Positions 51,483-60,791 are shown, numbered from the stretch's first letter. The stretch: DNA of 64,000 nucleotides from Galbitalea sp036499165 (GCA_036499165.1 DASYEE010000081.1:1-64000), one strand, 5' to 3'. Notes: generated from the letters alone by a model not told the origin. A program made the numbers and translations.

Positions 51483-53603
51483 CTAGCGCTTCTGCTTCTT
51501 CTCCATCGTCGGCGCCGTGCCGGCCTCGCGCTGTGCCCGGTAGTACTCCCGCGCCTCGTTCTGCCGCTCGGCCTCGACGCCTGTCGCGATCGTCGACCGC
51601 AGGTGTTCAGGCTCGTAACCGAACGCATCCACCAGGTCCTGGGCATGCGGGCGAAGCCGCGTCAGCAGGCGATCGATGTACGCGCTGACGGCCTGCGCCC
51701 GCTGGGGCGACAGGCGCCCCGTCATGAGGTACCAGGCGAGGTGCTTCTCGATCAGCCCAAGGCCGAACGCGTCACGCAGCCAGGTGAGAACCTGCTTCGT
51801 CCCCGCGTCCTCGATCTTGTCGAGCGCCCGGGTGAAGGCCTCCCACTGGAGCAGCTCCGCGTGCGCGCGAGCGGCTTCGATGAGCTCGTTCTGCTGCGAG
51901 TTGAATAGTGCCGCGGCGGCCGCCTTGGACAGCCGGGATGCCGGACGCAGCTTGGTCGCGATTGCCGCGATCATCGTCTCGACGCGGTCGGTGAGCAGCT
52001 CGCGCTGGGTGTTCGTGTCGCGCAGGTTTGCGACGCTGCGACCGGTCGACCCGAAGTCGGCAACCGTCTGTCCGAGGCGGCGCAGCCCGAAGCCGTGGTA
52101 CGCGCGGTTCGCGGTGGTCTCGACCACGTAGCGGGCGAGAGCACCGGCATCCGCGTTCTTGAACCTGGCGCTGTAGTCGGTGAGGAGGCGCTTCGCGACG
52201 AGCTGCAGCAGCACGTTGTTATCACCCTCGAATGTCACGTAGATATCGAGGTCGGCACGCAGCCCGGTCAGGCGGTTTTCGGCGATGAACCCGGATCCGC
52301 CGCAGGCCTCGCGGGCTTCCTGCAGGATGTCGAGGGCAGCCCAGGTGGACAGCGGCTTCAGGGATGCCGCGAGAGTCTCGAGATCCTGCCTGTCGGCATC
52401 CGTGTCTGCGGCGCCGCTGAACACCGAGTCGAACTTCACGAGGAATTCGTCGTGCGCGAAGTTCATCGCGTAGGTCGTCGCGAGGCGCGGCAGGAGCCTG
52501 CGCTGGTGGCGCTGGTAATCGAGGATGACCTCTTCATCGGTCTCGCTCGCGGCCGTGAACTGGCGACGCTGGTTGCCGTAGGTGATGGCGATCTTGAGTG
52601 CCATCGCCGACACCGCTGCCGCCGAGCCGTCGAGCGAGACACGACCCTGCACGAGCGTTCCGAGCATGGTGAAGAAGCGGCGTCCGGGGCTGTCGATCGG
52701 GGAGGTGTACGAGCCGTCTGCTGCGACATCCCCGTACTTGTTGAGCAGGTTGGTGCGGGGGACACGCACGCCGGTGAAGTGCAGGCGGCCGTTGTCGATG
52801 CCGTTCAGCCCACCCTTCAGTCCGTCGTCCTCACCGCCGATGCCAGGCAGGAATTCTCCGTTGTCATCGCGGATCGGAACGTAGAAGCAGTGCACGCCGT
52901 GATTCACGCCGTTGGTGATCAGCTGCGCGAAGACCGTTGCCGCTTTGCCGTGGAGGCCAGCGTTGCCGAGGTATTCCTTCCACGCTCCGCGGAACGGGGT
53001 GTCGATGACGAACTCTTCGGTCTCGACGTCGTAGGTCGCCGTGGTGGCGACGGATGCGACATCCGATCCGTGGCCGGTCTCGGTCATCGCGAACGCGCCA
53101 GGGACCTTCAGGCTCATGATGTCCGGGAGGAACTTGTCGTGGTGATGCTCGGTTCCGAGCTGCAGGACGGCGCTCGCGAACAGTCCCCACTGCACGCCAG
53201 CCTTGATCTGCAGCGATGGGTCGGCGGTGACCAGCTCCTCGAAGCCGGTGATGTTGCCGCCGTTGTCTTCGAGGCCGCCGAGGTGTTTCGGGAACGCGCG
53301 GTGTACAGCGCCCTTCTCGACCAGCAGGTGCAGCTGCGTGAGGGTGCGCTCGCGCTGCTCGGCGAGGCTCTGCCCTGGCAGGTTGTGGAGTGCCGGATCT
53401 TTCGACAGCTCGCGAGCCTGGCGACGGACATCCGCCCACGTGCCCATCAGCTGGTTGTTGAGGCTCTGGATATCGACGGATGCCGCCCCGCTCGTGGCGT
53501 CGAGCTGGGCGTCGACTGCCGCGTCGACGCTCGTGACCTTGCGCTCTTTCGTCGTGCGGTCTTTCGTCGTGCGGTCTTTCGTGCGCGGCGCTGTGTCGAC
53601 CAT
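51483..53603 (-). CDS. Acyl-CoA oxidase / acyl-CoA dehydrogenase family protein
   Basis: 706 residues, length typical of acyl-CoA oxidases. AFAMTETGHGSDVASVATTATYD is the flavin-contact region, QGRVSLDGSAAAVSAMALKIAITYGNQRRQF the middle helices, and EACGGSGFIAENRLTGLRADLDIYVTFEGDNNVLLQ the C-terminal catalytic region (listed here in shortened form EACGGSGF and TFEGDNNVLLQ). Likely starts beta-oxidation of fatty acids, using O2 or ETF. The N-terminus has a Lys-Asp-Arg-Thr-Thr repeat coded by a 15-bp tandem repeat at 53541-53585. ATG at 53603. Confidence 0.9.
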   Translation of the reverse strand: MVDTAPRTKDRTTKDRTTKERKVTSVDAAVDAQLDATSGAASVDIQSLNNQLMGTWADVRRQARELSKDPALHNLPGQSLAEQRERTLTQLHLLVEKGAVHRAFPKHLGGLEDNGGNITGFEELVTADPSLQIKAGVQWGLFASAVLQLGTEHHHDKFLPDIMSLKVPGAFAMTETGHGSDVASVATTATYDVETEEFVIDTPFRGAWKEYLGNAGLHGKAATVFAQLITNGVNHGVHCFYVPIRDDNGEFLPGIGGEDDGLKGGLNGIDNGRLHFTGVRVPRTNLLNKYGDVAADGSYTSPIDSPGRRFFTMLGTLVQGRVSLDGSAAAVSAMALKIAITYGNQRRQFTAASETDEEVILDYQRHQRRLLPRLATTYAMNFAHDEFLVKFDSVFSGAADTDADRQDLETLAASLKPLSTWAALDILQEAREACGGSGFIAENRLTGLRADLDIYVTFEGDNNVLLQLVAKRLLTDYSARFKNADAGALARYVVETTANRAYHGFGLRRLGQTVADFGSTGRSVANLRDTNTQRELLTDRVETMIAAIATKLRPASRLSKAAAAALFNSQQNELIEAARAHAELLQWEAFTRALDKIEDAGTKQVLTWLRDAFGLGLIEKHLAWYLMTGRLSPQRAQAVSAYIDRLLTRLRPHAQDLVDAFGYEPEHLRSTIATGVEAERQNEAREYYRAQREAGTAPTMEKKQKR

Positions 53604-53768
53604 GGGTGCTCCCTACCGTAAATCTCGTCATTCAACGGTAGGCATCCTCTCGTTCAGACGGCAATTGTCAGTATGGATGCGACAAAAGCGCGCGAAACCG
53701 AGCCGCCGCTCGCTGTGCGGATCGGCAATCCGCGGTCCCCCCGGCGCTTCCCAGCCCCTCGCCCTCGC

Positions 53769-53861
53769 CCTCTGCCGCAAAGTCGGTAATCCTGCCAACG
53801 CGCCGCGGAGCTACCCCCAACTCGCGGCGTGTTGGCAGGATTACCGACTTTGCGACAGAGG
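53769..53861. repeat. Long inverted repeat (38-bp arms)
   Basis: Left arm 53769-53806 and right arm 53824-53861 are complements with two mismatches, around a 17-base loop. The arm core contains GCAAAGTCGGTAATCCTGCC. It lies in the 343-bp divergent region between the acyl-CoA oxidase gene and the first DHA2 pump gene, within the leaders of both rather than after a gene. No coding capacity. It looks like a palindromic mobile or REP-type element. Confidence 0.8.
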
Positions 53862-53906
53862 AACGGACCGGCGAGCGACCCACCCGCCGCGCAGGATGGC
53901 GTAGAG

Positions 53907-53926
53907 TTAGTTGACGTTAGTTAAGT
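53907..53926 (+). promoter_or_regulatory. Operator-like 20-mer upstream of first DHA2 pump
   Basis: TTAGTTGACGTTAGTTAAGT, 21 bp before the ATG. It is built of two direct GTTAGTT repeats 10 bp apart and matches the element at 55682-55701 on the opposite strand at 17 of 20 positions. Confidence 0.65.
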
Positions 53927-53946
53927 AATTCGACGTCAGGACAGCA

Positions 53947-55683
53947 ATGGAACGCGCCAGGTTCTCGCGCAGGGACAGCCCCCGCTACCGCTGGGTGGCA
54001 CTCAGCAACACCACCCTCGGCATGCTCATGGCGACGATCAACTCGTCGATCGTCATCATCTCGCTCCCCGCGATCTTCAAGGGCATCAAGCTGAACCCGC
54101 TCGAGGCGGGCAACGTCAGCTACCTGCTCTGGATGCTCATGGGCTACCTGCTCGTGACCGCCGTGCTGGTCGTGACATTCGGCCGCCTCGGCGACATCTA
54201 CGGTCGGGTGAAGATCTACAACCTCGGCTTCGTGGTCTTCTCCCTCGCATCCATCGCGCTCGCGCTCGACCCGTTCACGGCATCCGGCGGCGCGCTCTGG
54301 CTGATCCTCTGGCGGTTGGGCCAGGGGGTCGGCGGGGCGATGCTGGTCGCCAACTCGACCGCGATTCTGACGGATGCGTTCCCGGCCAACAAGCGGGGGC
54401 TCGGCATCGGGATCAACCAGGTCGCAGCCATCGCGGGCAGCTTCATCGGGCTCATCGTCGGCGGCCTCCTGGCCACGATCGACTGGCGCGCTGTCTTCTT
54501 CGTGAGCGTGCCGATCGGCATCGTCGGCACCATCTGGAGCTACACCTCACTTCACGAGACTGCGAGCAAGCAAGCCGCGAAAATGGACTGGCCCGGCAAC
54601 ATCACCTTCGCCGTCGGCCTGACCGCGATCCTCGGCGGCATCACCTACGGCATCCAGCCATACGGCGGACAAAACGAAGGATGGACGAACCCGTGGGTGC
54701 TCGGAAGCATCATCGCGGGCATCCTGCTGCTGATCTCCTTCGTTTTAATCGAGCGACGGGTGGCGCAGCCGATGTTCGCCATCGAGCTGTTCAAGATCAG
54801 GGCGTTTTCGGCGGGCAACCTGGCCGGGCTGCTCGCGTCGATCGGGCGCGGCGGACTGCAGTTCATGCTGATCATCTGGCTGCAGGGGATCTGGCTGCCG
54901 CTGCACGGGTTCAGCTACGAAAGCACGCCGCTGTGGGCCGGGATCTACCTGATTCCGCTGACGCTCGGGTTCCTCGTGGCCGGCCCCATCTCCGGCGCGC
55001 TGTCCGACCGATTCGGCGCCCGCGTGTTCTCGACGGGGGGACTGCTGCTCGTCGCTGCGACCTTCGTCGCCCTTGTGCTGATCCCCGTCGACTTCCAGTA
55101 CTGGCAGTTCGCGCTCATCACTGGCCTCAGCGGCATCGGCTCGGGTCTGTTTGGCGCTCCGAACCGCACCGCGATCATGAATAGCGTGCCCGCGCGCTAC
55201 CGCGGGGCGGCATCGGGGATGGCCGGAACCGTCATGAATTCCGGTACGTCGTTCTCCATCGGCATCTTCTTCTCGCTCATGATCGCAGGTCTGTCGACGA
55301 CACTGCCTGCCGCACTGAAGACGGGACTCACGTCGCACGGGGTCTCGACACAGGTGGCAACCCAGCTCGCGAACACCCCTCCGGTCAGCAGCCTGTTTGC
55401 GGCCTTCCTCGGGTACAACCCCATCCAGAGTCTTCTCGGCCCGAGCGGCACGCTCAGCACTCTGACCCACTCGCAGGTCGCCGCCCTCACCGGCAAGGAG
55501 TTCTTCCCGGGCCTGATCTCGGCTCCGTTCCACACGGGTCTGATCGTGGTGTTCACGGCGGCCGCGATCATGTCGGTCATCGGGGCGCTCGCGTCGTTCT
55601 TCCGCGGGAAGAAGTTCGTGCACGTCGAAACCAGCCCGATCGACACCCCAGACCGGAGGGCAGCCTCCACAGCCGGGGTATAG
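53947..55683 (+). CDS. MFS transporter, DHA2 family (first of a tandem pair)
   Basis: 578 residues with about 14 predicted membrane helices. Motif A TFGRLGDIYGRVKIYNLG, helix 4 WRLGQGVGGAMLVANSTAILTDAF, and INQVAAIAGSFIGLIVGGLLATIDWRAVFF are typical of EmrB/QacA multidrug antiporters. A large loop near residues 450-520 lies between the last helices. The next gene is a clear paralog along its full length, so the pair came from duplication. Preceded by a 20-bp motif shared with its paralog. Confidence 0.93.
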   Translation: MERARFSRRDSPRYRWVALSNTTLGMLMATINSSIVIISLPAIFKGIKLNPLEAGNVSYLLWMLMGYLLVTAVLVVTFGRLGDIYGRVKIYNLGFVVFSLASIALALDPFTASGGALWLILWRLGQGVGGAMLVANSTAILTDAFPANKRGLGIGINQVAAIAGSFIGLIVGGLLATIDWRAVFFVSVPIGIVGTIWSYTSLHETASKQAAKMDWPGNITFAVGLTAILGGITYGIQPYGGQNEGWTNPWVLGSIIAGILLLISFVLIERRVAQPMFAIELFKIRAFSAGNLAGLLASIGRGGLQFMLIIWLQGIWLPLHGFSYESTPLWAGIYLIPLTLGFLVAGPISGALSDRFGARVFSTGGLLLVAATFVALVLIPVDFQYWQFALITGLSGIGSGLFGAPNRTAIMNSVPARYRGAASGMAGTVMNSGTSFSIGIFFSLMIAGLSTTLPAALKTGLTSHGVSTQVATQLANTPPVSSLFAAFLGYNPIQSLLGPSGTLSTLTHSQVAALTGKEFFPGLISAPFHTGLIVVFTAAAIMSVIGALASFFRGKKFVHVETSPIDTPDRRAASTAGV

Positions 55684-55701
55684 TTAACTCACATCAACTA
55701 A
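55682..55701 (-). promoter_or_regulatory. Operator-like 20-mer upstream of second DHA2 pump
   Basis: On the minus strand TTAGTTGATGTGAGTTAACT, overlapping the stop of the first pump gene and 52 bp before the second pump start. Shares TTAGTTGAYGTKAGTTAAST with the site at 53907. Confidence 0.65.
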
Positions 55702-55752
55702 CAACGCCTGGCGCTCGACGATGACGCCTCACCCGTCCTGGAGGACTCATTC

Positions 55753-57513
55753 GTGGCTGAAAAAGCTGCCCGTTCCGGCATGTTCCACAAAGACCACCCG
55801 CGCTACAAGTGGATTGCGCTCAGTAACACCACCCTCGGCATCCTGATGGCGACCATCAACGGGTCCATCGTGCTGATCTCGCTGCCCTCCATCTTCAAGG
55901 GCATCAAGATCAACCCGCTCGACCCGGCGAACACCAGCTACCTGCTCTGGATGCTGATGGGCTACATCCTCGTCACCGCGGTCCTCGTCGTCAGCTTCGG
56001 CAGACTCGGCGACATCTATGGCCGCGTGCGCATCTACAACCTCGGCTTCGTCATCTTCACGCTCGCGGCGATCGCGCTCGTCTTCGACCCGTTCTCGGGC
56101 GGCAACGGTGCCCTCTGGCTCATCGTCTGGCGGGTCGTGCAGGCGGTCGGTGGTTCGATGCTGTTCGCCAACTCGACTGCGATCCTCACCGACGCGTTCC
56201 CCGTCAACCGCCGTGGCTTCGCCCTCGGCCTCAACCAGGTCGCCGCGATCGCTGGCACGTTCCTCGGTCTCATCGTCGGCGGCGTACTCGCCTCCGTCGA
56301 CTGGCACCTGGTCTTCATCGTGAGCGTGCCGTTCGGCATCCTCGGCACCATCTGGTCGTACAAGTCGCTGCACGAGGTCGGTGCGCGCGACCCGAACGGC
56401 AAGGTGGATATCCCCGGCAACATCCTGTTCGGCGTCGGTCTTACTGCGCTGCTGGCCGGGATCACGTACGGAATTCAGCCATACGGAACGAGTTCGACCG
56501 GATGGGGCAACCCGTGGGTGCTCTCCGGCATCATCGGCGGCATCGTGCTCCTCATTGCCTTCGTCTACCTCGAGACGAAGGTGAAGCAGCCCATGTTCAA
56601 CATGAAGCTGTTCCGCATCCGCGCATTCGCGTGGGGTAACCTCGCCGGACTCCTCGCCTCCATCGGGCGCGGTGGGCTGCAGTTCATGCTCATCATCTGG
56701 CTCCAGGGAATCTGGTTGCCGCTGCATGGCTACTCCTACGAGAGCACGCCGTTCTGGGCGGGCATCTACCTGCTTCCGCTAACCGTCGGGTTCCTGGTCT
56801 CCGGCCCGCTGTCGGGCACGCTTTCAGACCGGTTCGGCGCGCGTACCTTCGCGACTGCCGGGCTCATCGTCGTCGGCATCACATTCATCGCGCTGCTGCT
56901 CATCCCGGTCAACTTCAATTACTGGGTGTTTGGCCTCCTCACCTTCCTGAACGGCATCGGCTCCGGCATGTTCGCTGCCCCGAACCGCACGGCCATCATG
57001 AACAGCGTGCCCGCGAGCGCCAGAGGGGCGGCATCCGGCATGACCGGAACGTTCCAGAATGCCGGTAACTCGCTGTCGATCGGCGTGTTCTTCTCCCTGA
57101 TGATCGCGGGGCTTGCCACGACGCTTCCGCAGGCGCTGTCTGCCGGACTGAAGCTGCACCATGCCAGCACTCACGTGATCCAGGCGGCGGCAGCCATTCC
57201 TCCGGTCGGCAACCTGTTCGCCGCGTTCCTCGGCTACAACCCGATCAAGAGCCTGCTGGCTGGCGTTCCGGGTGGCACAACGGGAATTCCCGCCCACGAC
57301 CTCGCGGTCCTCACGGGCAAGTCGTTCTTCCCCCAGCTGATCTCCGACCCGTTCCACTCCGGGCTCGTGATTGTGTTCGTTACTGCGGCCATCCTCTCGG
57401 TCGTCGGCGCTCTGGCGTCTCTCGCGATGGGCGGCAAGTACGTGCACGCAGACACCGTTCCGCTGAAGACGGTCGAGGTCGGAGAGCCCGTCAAAGAGTT
57501 GAGCGACGTCTAA
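55753..57513 (+). CDS. MFS transporter, DHA2 family (second of a tandem pair)
   Basis: 586 residues, about 14 membrane helices, clearly homologous to the preceding gene (for example SNTTLGILMATINGSIV and YLLWMLMGYILVTAVLVV against matching segments there). Motif A is SFGRLGDIYGRVRIYNLG. Differences concentrate in the extracellular loop near residues 455-530 and the C-terminal tail, so the substrate range may differ. GTG start. It has its own operator-like motif, and the MarR gene follows 91 nt downstream. Confidence 0.93.
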   Translation: MAEKAARSGMFHKDHPRYKWIALSNTTLGILMATINGSIVLISLPSIFKGIKINPLDPANTSYLLWMLMGYILVTAVLVVSFGRLGDIYGRVRIYNLGFVIFTLAAIALVFDPFSGGNGALWLIVWRVVQAVGGSMLFANSTAILTDAFPVNRRGFALGLNQVAAIAGTFLGLIVGGVLASVDWHLVFIVSVPFGILGTIWSYKSLHEVGARDPNGKVDIPGNILFGVGLTALLAGITYGIQPYGTSSTGWGNPWVLSGIIGGIVLLIAFVYLETKVKQPMFNMKLFRIRAFAWGNLAGLLASIGRGGLQFMLIIWLQGIWLPLHGYSYESTPFWAGIYLLPLTVGFLVSGPLSGTLSDRFGARTFATAGLIVVGITFIALLLIPVNFNYWVFGLLTFLNGIGSGMFAAPNRTAIMNSVPASARGAASGMTGTFQNAGNSLSIGVFFSLMIAGLATTLPQALSAGLKLHHASTHVIQAAAAIPPVGNLFAAFLGYNPIKSLLAGVPGGTTGIPAHDLAVLTGKSFFPQLISDPFHSGLVIVFVTAAILSVVGALASLAMGGKYVHADTVPLKTVEVGEPVKELSDV

Positions 57514-57604
57514 CCACGGCGCGACGGATACCTCGATCCCGCACAAAGCGCTCCGGCGCGTATAGCCTGCTCTGAACGCACCCGTGTTACGTAAGGAGCC
57601 CGTC

Positions 57605-58030
57605 ATGACTGATCCCGCGCCCAACTCCGCGGCATGGCGTCTCGCGTTCATCGTCGGTCGCATGAATCGCAGGCTGGCGAATGCCACCGGCGGCCTCAGC
57701 CACGGCCTGCTCTCAGCGCTCGCGACGGTCGCCAAGCACGGCAGTGTTCGTCTCGTTGAACTCGGTCAGATCGAGATGGTGTCAGCCCCGAGCGTCACTC
57801 GCGTCGTCGCCGAGCTGGAGTACCGCAAGCTGGTCGTGCGCACCGTCGACGAGGATGACCGCAGGGCCTTCCGCATCGAGGTTACGCCGGCAGGAGCGGA
57901 CGCGGTCATGCGCGCCCGCGCCGCTCGCAGCGAGGTCGTCGCGGACCTTCTCGCAGGGCTCAGCCCGGACGAAGCCGCGACCATCGAGGCCGCACTTCCC
58001 GCCCTCGAGAAGGTCATCGGCCTCACTTAG
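57605..58030 (+). CDS. MarR family transcriptional regulator (candidate regulator of the DHA2 pair)
   Basis: 141 residues. LSHGLLSALATVAKHGSVRLVELGQ, VSAPSVTRVVAELEYRKLVVRTVDEDDRRAFRIEVT show the winged helix-turn-helix and wing. ATG at 57605 follows AAGGAG; an earlier start at 57584 adds seven residues. Its place after the pumps and the shared 20-mer upstream of both make it the natural candidate regulator, but this is inference. Confidence 0.9.
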   Translation: MTDPAPNSAAWRLAFIVGRMNRRLANATGGLSHGLLSALATVAKHGSVRLVELGQIEMVSAPSVTRVVAELEYRKLVVRTVDEDDRRAFRIEVTPAGADAVMRARAARSEVVADLLAGLSPDEAATIEAALPALEKVIGLT

Positions 58031-58034
58031 GTGG

Positions 58035-58493
58035 CTACTCTGCCGGTGCTCCGGCCGACCCGGCATCCTTCATCAGGTGAGCATGCAACTCGGCAGTCAG
58101 CCGGTGGATCTCCTTCGTGAGTTCGGTGTTGGTCGCAAGCTCCTTCTCCTGCGAGTCGAAGTCGTGGTCGGCTTTCGCCTGGGCGAATCCGGCCTGTCGA
58201 TTCTGGCCGATCATGACGAAGGTCGACAGGAAGATCGCCTCGAGCGACACCACGAGGGTCAGCGACGGCCACGGGAACGGCTCGAAGAAGATCATCCAGA
58301 CCGCGAAGATCACGATGTGCACGTAGACGAAATTCATCGATCCGGCGAACGCCGTGATCGCATCCGCCACTCGCAACTGCCCGCTGGCAGCGCGCTTCTC
58401 CGCCTCGGCGATCACGACGGGGTGATGCAGTTCCTTCGACTTCAGGATGCGCGACGGGCGGATGAGGCGTGGCTTCTGCTCTGTGGATGACAT
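58035..58493 (-). CDS. DUF1003 membrane protein
   Basis: 152 residues. Two membrane segments (FVYVHIVIFAVWMIFF and LTLVVSLEAIFLSTFVMI) with the DUF1003 signature QNRQAGFAQAKADHDF after the second. The C-terminal part is a charged helix, probably coiled coil, ending in a short acidic tail. Function unknown; converges with the MarR gene 4 nt apart. Confidence 0.9.
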   Translation of the reverse strand: MSSTEQKPRLIRPSRILKSKELHHPVVIAEAEKRAASGQLRVADAITAFAGSMNFVYVHIVIFAVWMIFFEPFPWPSLTLVVSLEAIFLSTFVMIGQNRQAGFAQAKADHDFDSQEKELATNTELTKEIHRLTAELHAHLMKDAGSAGAPAE

Positions 58494-58559
58494 GGTTCTC
58501 CTTGGGTCTCACCACAAGGATGTAGCGGCCGTGCTTCGACAGGCGGCATTGACTGCCTG

Positions 58560-58973
58560 CTAATCGGCAATGAGTCGCTTACCGAGGACCTTTGTCGACT
58601 CGACCGCGTACCCAAGGTGCTCGTACAGGTCGATGACGGCCGTGTTGTCGCTGCGCACCATCAGCATGATCTTCGGGCACCCTCGCTCGATCAGAAGCTG
58701 CTCCGCCTCCGCCATGAGGGCACGCGCGATCCCGCGGCCGCGTCGCTCGGCGTCTACGGCGAGGTAGTAGACCCAACCACGATGGCCGTCGTAGCCGATC
58801 ATGGCAGTGCCGGCGACATCCTCGTCTTCCTCCCAGACCAGGAAGAGCTCCGGTTGCGTGCTGAGCTTGCGTTCGATGTCAGTGCGGGGGTCATTCCAGG
58901 GTCGGGTGAGGCCGGCGGCGCTCCAGAGCTCGACGACTCGCTCAGTGTCAGCACGCTCGAACGCGCGGATCAC
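58560..58973 (-). CDS. GNAT acetyltransferase (YpeA-like)
   Basis: 137 residues. Acetyl-CoA site RRGRGIARALMAEAEQLL and the preceding GWVYYLAVDAE strand are canonical, and the C-terminal VIDLYEHLGYAVE matches YpeA-like proteins. Substrate unknown. ATG at 58973 overlaps the MaoC stop by 4 nt, so the two are cotranslated. Confidence 0.9.
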   Translation of the reverse strand: MIRAFERADTERVVELWSAAGLTRPWNDPRTDIERKLSTQPELFLVWEEDEDVAGTAMIGYDGHRGWVYYLAVDAERRGRGIARALMAEAEQLLIERGCPKIMLMVRSDNTAVIDLYEHLGYAVESTKVLGKRLIAD

Positions 58974-59431
58974 GCCGGGCGCCTGAACACGAGCGTGCCG
59001 ACGACGAAGAGCTGTCGCAGCTCGTCGTCGCTCGTGAGAGTCTCGACGCGAAGGCTCGCCATGCCTCGGTCAGGCCGTGAACGGGATGGCGTCACCGATT
59101 CGACGGTGACGCGCACGTGCAGGCGCTCGCCCGGTCGCGTCGGTGCCGGCCACGACAGGGTGCCACCGGCGCCGATCGTGCCGCCGGCCAGTCTCGGGCC
59201 ACCGGTCACCAGCATCCTCATCGTCAGGGCGGCCGTGTGCCAGCCGCTCGCGGCCAACCCTCCGAAGAAGCTGTCTTTCGCCGCCTCCGCATCGAGGTGG
59301 AACGGCTGGGGATCGTACTTCGACGCGAACTCGACGATCTCGGCCGCGGTGATCGTGATCTCGTCTGAGACGAACACCATCCCCGGCGTCACGTCGTCGA
59401 GGTAGAGCGTCTCGCGTTCGGTCATCCCCAC
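58970..59431 (-). CDS. MaoC family (hotdog) hydratase
   Basis: 153 residues. Hotdog fold: YLDDVTPGMVFVSDEITITAAEIVEFASKYDPQPFH (active-site Asp and His in the DPQPFH motif), GWHTAALTMRML and GTLSWPAPTRPGERL. Probably a short-chain enoyl-CoA hydratase or dehydratase. ATGs at 59431 and 59425 are both possible. Forms a two-gene unit with the GNAT. Confidence 0.9.
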   Translation of the reverse strand: MGMTERETLYLDDVTPGMVFVSDEITITAAEIVEFASKYDPQPFHLDAEAAKDSFFGGLAASGWHTAALTMRMLVTGGPRLAGGTIGAGGTLSWPAPTRPGERLHVRVTVESVTPSRSRPDRGMASLRVETLTSDDELRQLFVVGTLVFRRPA

Positions 59432-59539
59432 ATCCTGTCACCCGTCCACGCGGCGCGCGCACATCACTGAGTTGCCCCAAACGGCTGCTCAGCCGCGGCG
59501 AGAAGCGCCAGTTGGGGAAACCCAGCACCGCGGTGACAC

Positions 59540-59581
59540 CGCGAAACGGCGCCCGCCCCGAGGGGTGAGCGCCGTTTCGCG
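59540..59581 (-). terminator. Hairpin terminator after helicase
   Basis: Perfect 13-bp arms CGCGAAACGGCGC (59540-59552) and GCGCCGTTTCGCG (59569-59581) around a GC-rich 16-base loop, 16 bp downstream of the helicase stop on the minus strand. No long T-run. It probably separates the helicase from the MaoC/GNAT unit. Confidence 0.7.
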
Positions 59582-59597
59582 TTGTGTCTGGCGGTGC

Positions 59598-60758
59598 CTA
59601 GAGGGCGGCGAGGTCGCTGATGACCTGGTCCCCAGGCGCCGCGAAGTCGACAGACGCCCTGATCTCTGCCCGGTCGAGCAGCTCGTCCATACGGCGACGA
59701 CGCGCCTTCGGGATGAGCGTGACGACGGTGCCCTTCTTGCCAGCGCGGCCGGTGCGGCCGGAGCGGTGCAGGTACGTCTTGTACTCCTCGGGGGCATCCG
59801 CCTGGATGACCAGCGAGATGTCATCGACGTGGATGCCGCGAGCAGCGACATCCGTGGCAACCAGCACGTTGACCCGACCGCTCGTGAGCAGCTGCAGGTT
59901 GCGCGTGCGGCGCGACTGGTTGAGGTCGCCGTGCAGGCTGGTGGCGGGGATGCCTGCGTCGTCGAGCAGGTCAGCCAGCTCTTCTGCGAAGGCCCGAGTG
60001 CGCGTGAAGACGAGCGTCTTGCCATCGCCTGCAGCAAGCTGCTCGATGATCTGGCGCTTATCGCGCTGTTCGATCAGGAGCACGCGGTGGTCGATGGTCG
60101 AAGAGGCCTGGTCTTCACCGGCAACCTCGTGCACGCTCGGGTTCGTGAGGAACTCGTCGACGAGCGTCGCAACGCCCTTGTCGAGTGTCGCGGAGAACAG
60201 GAGGCGCTGGCCGCCGGGCTTCGTCTGGTTCAGGATGCGCTGCACCGGCTCGAGGAACCCGAGGTCGCACATGTGGTCGGCCTCGTCGAGCACCGTGATG
60301 GAGATCTCAGAGAGGTCGAGCTTGCCCTGCTCAATGAGGTCCTCGATTCGCCCAGGCGTGCCGACAATGATGTCGACGCCGCGCTGGAGGGCGCTCACCT
60401 GGCGGTACTGCGGAACTCCGCCGTAGATCTGGGTGGTGAAGAGTCCGACGCTCCGCGCGATGGGCTGGACGGTGCGGTCGATCTGCAGCGCCAGCTCGCG
60501 AGTCGGAGCAAGGATGAGCGCGCGCGGCTTGCGGGCCATCTGGCGGTTCTTGCCGCCGTTGTTCTCCATCAGGCGCTCGACCAGCGGTGCGCCGAATGCG
60601 ATCGTCTTGCCGGAGCCCGTCTTGCCGCGACCGAGAACGTCACGGCCGGCGAGGACATCCGGGATGGTCGCTGCCTGGATCGGGAACGGCGACGCAGCAC
60701 CGAGCTCAGCCAGCTGGCGAACGATGTTGCTGCCGAGACCGAGGTCGCCGAACGTCAC
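59598..60758 (-). CDS. DEAD/DEAH-box RNA helicase core (restart part of amber-split gene)
   Basis: 386 residues. Q motif PFPIQAATIP, Walker A GKTGSGKTIAF, APTRELA, GTPGRIEDL, Walker B DEADH, SAT, and in domain 2 LVFTRT, ATDVAARG and HRSGRTGRAG are all present, so the core should be active. Similarity with relatives continues upstream in the same frame through ADAIQAKDVEG to an in-frame TAG at 60792-60794, then into the Arg-rich ORF. Expression of the core would need restart at the GTG at 60758 or readthrough. An RBS-like AGGA lies about 14 nt upstream of that GTG. Confidence 0.85.
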   Translation of the reverse strand: MTFGDLGLGSNIVRQLAELGAASPFPIQAATIPDVLAGRDVLGRGKTGSGKTIAFGAPLVERLMENNGGKNRQMARKPRALILAPTRELALQIDRTVQPIARSVGLFTTQIYGGVPQYRQVSALQRGVDIIVGTPGRIEDLIEQGKLDLSEISITVLDEADHMCDLGFLEPVQRILNQTKPGGQRLLFSATLDKGVATLVDEFLTNPSVHEVAGEDQASSTIDHRVLLIEQRDKRQIIEQLAAGDGKTLVFTRTRAFAEELADLLDDAGIPATSLHGDLNQSRRTRNLQLLTSGRVNVLVATDVAARGIHVDDISLVIQADAPEEYKTYLHRSGRTGRAGKKGTVVTLIPKARRRRMDELLDRAEIRASVDFAAPGDQVISDLAAL

Positions 60759-60791
60759 ACCCTCGACATCCTTGGCCTGGATCGCGTCGGC

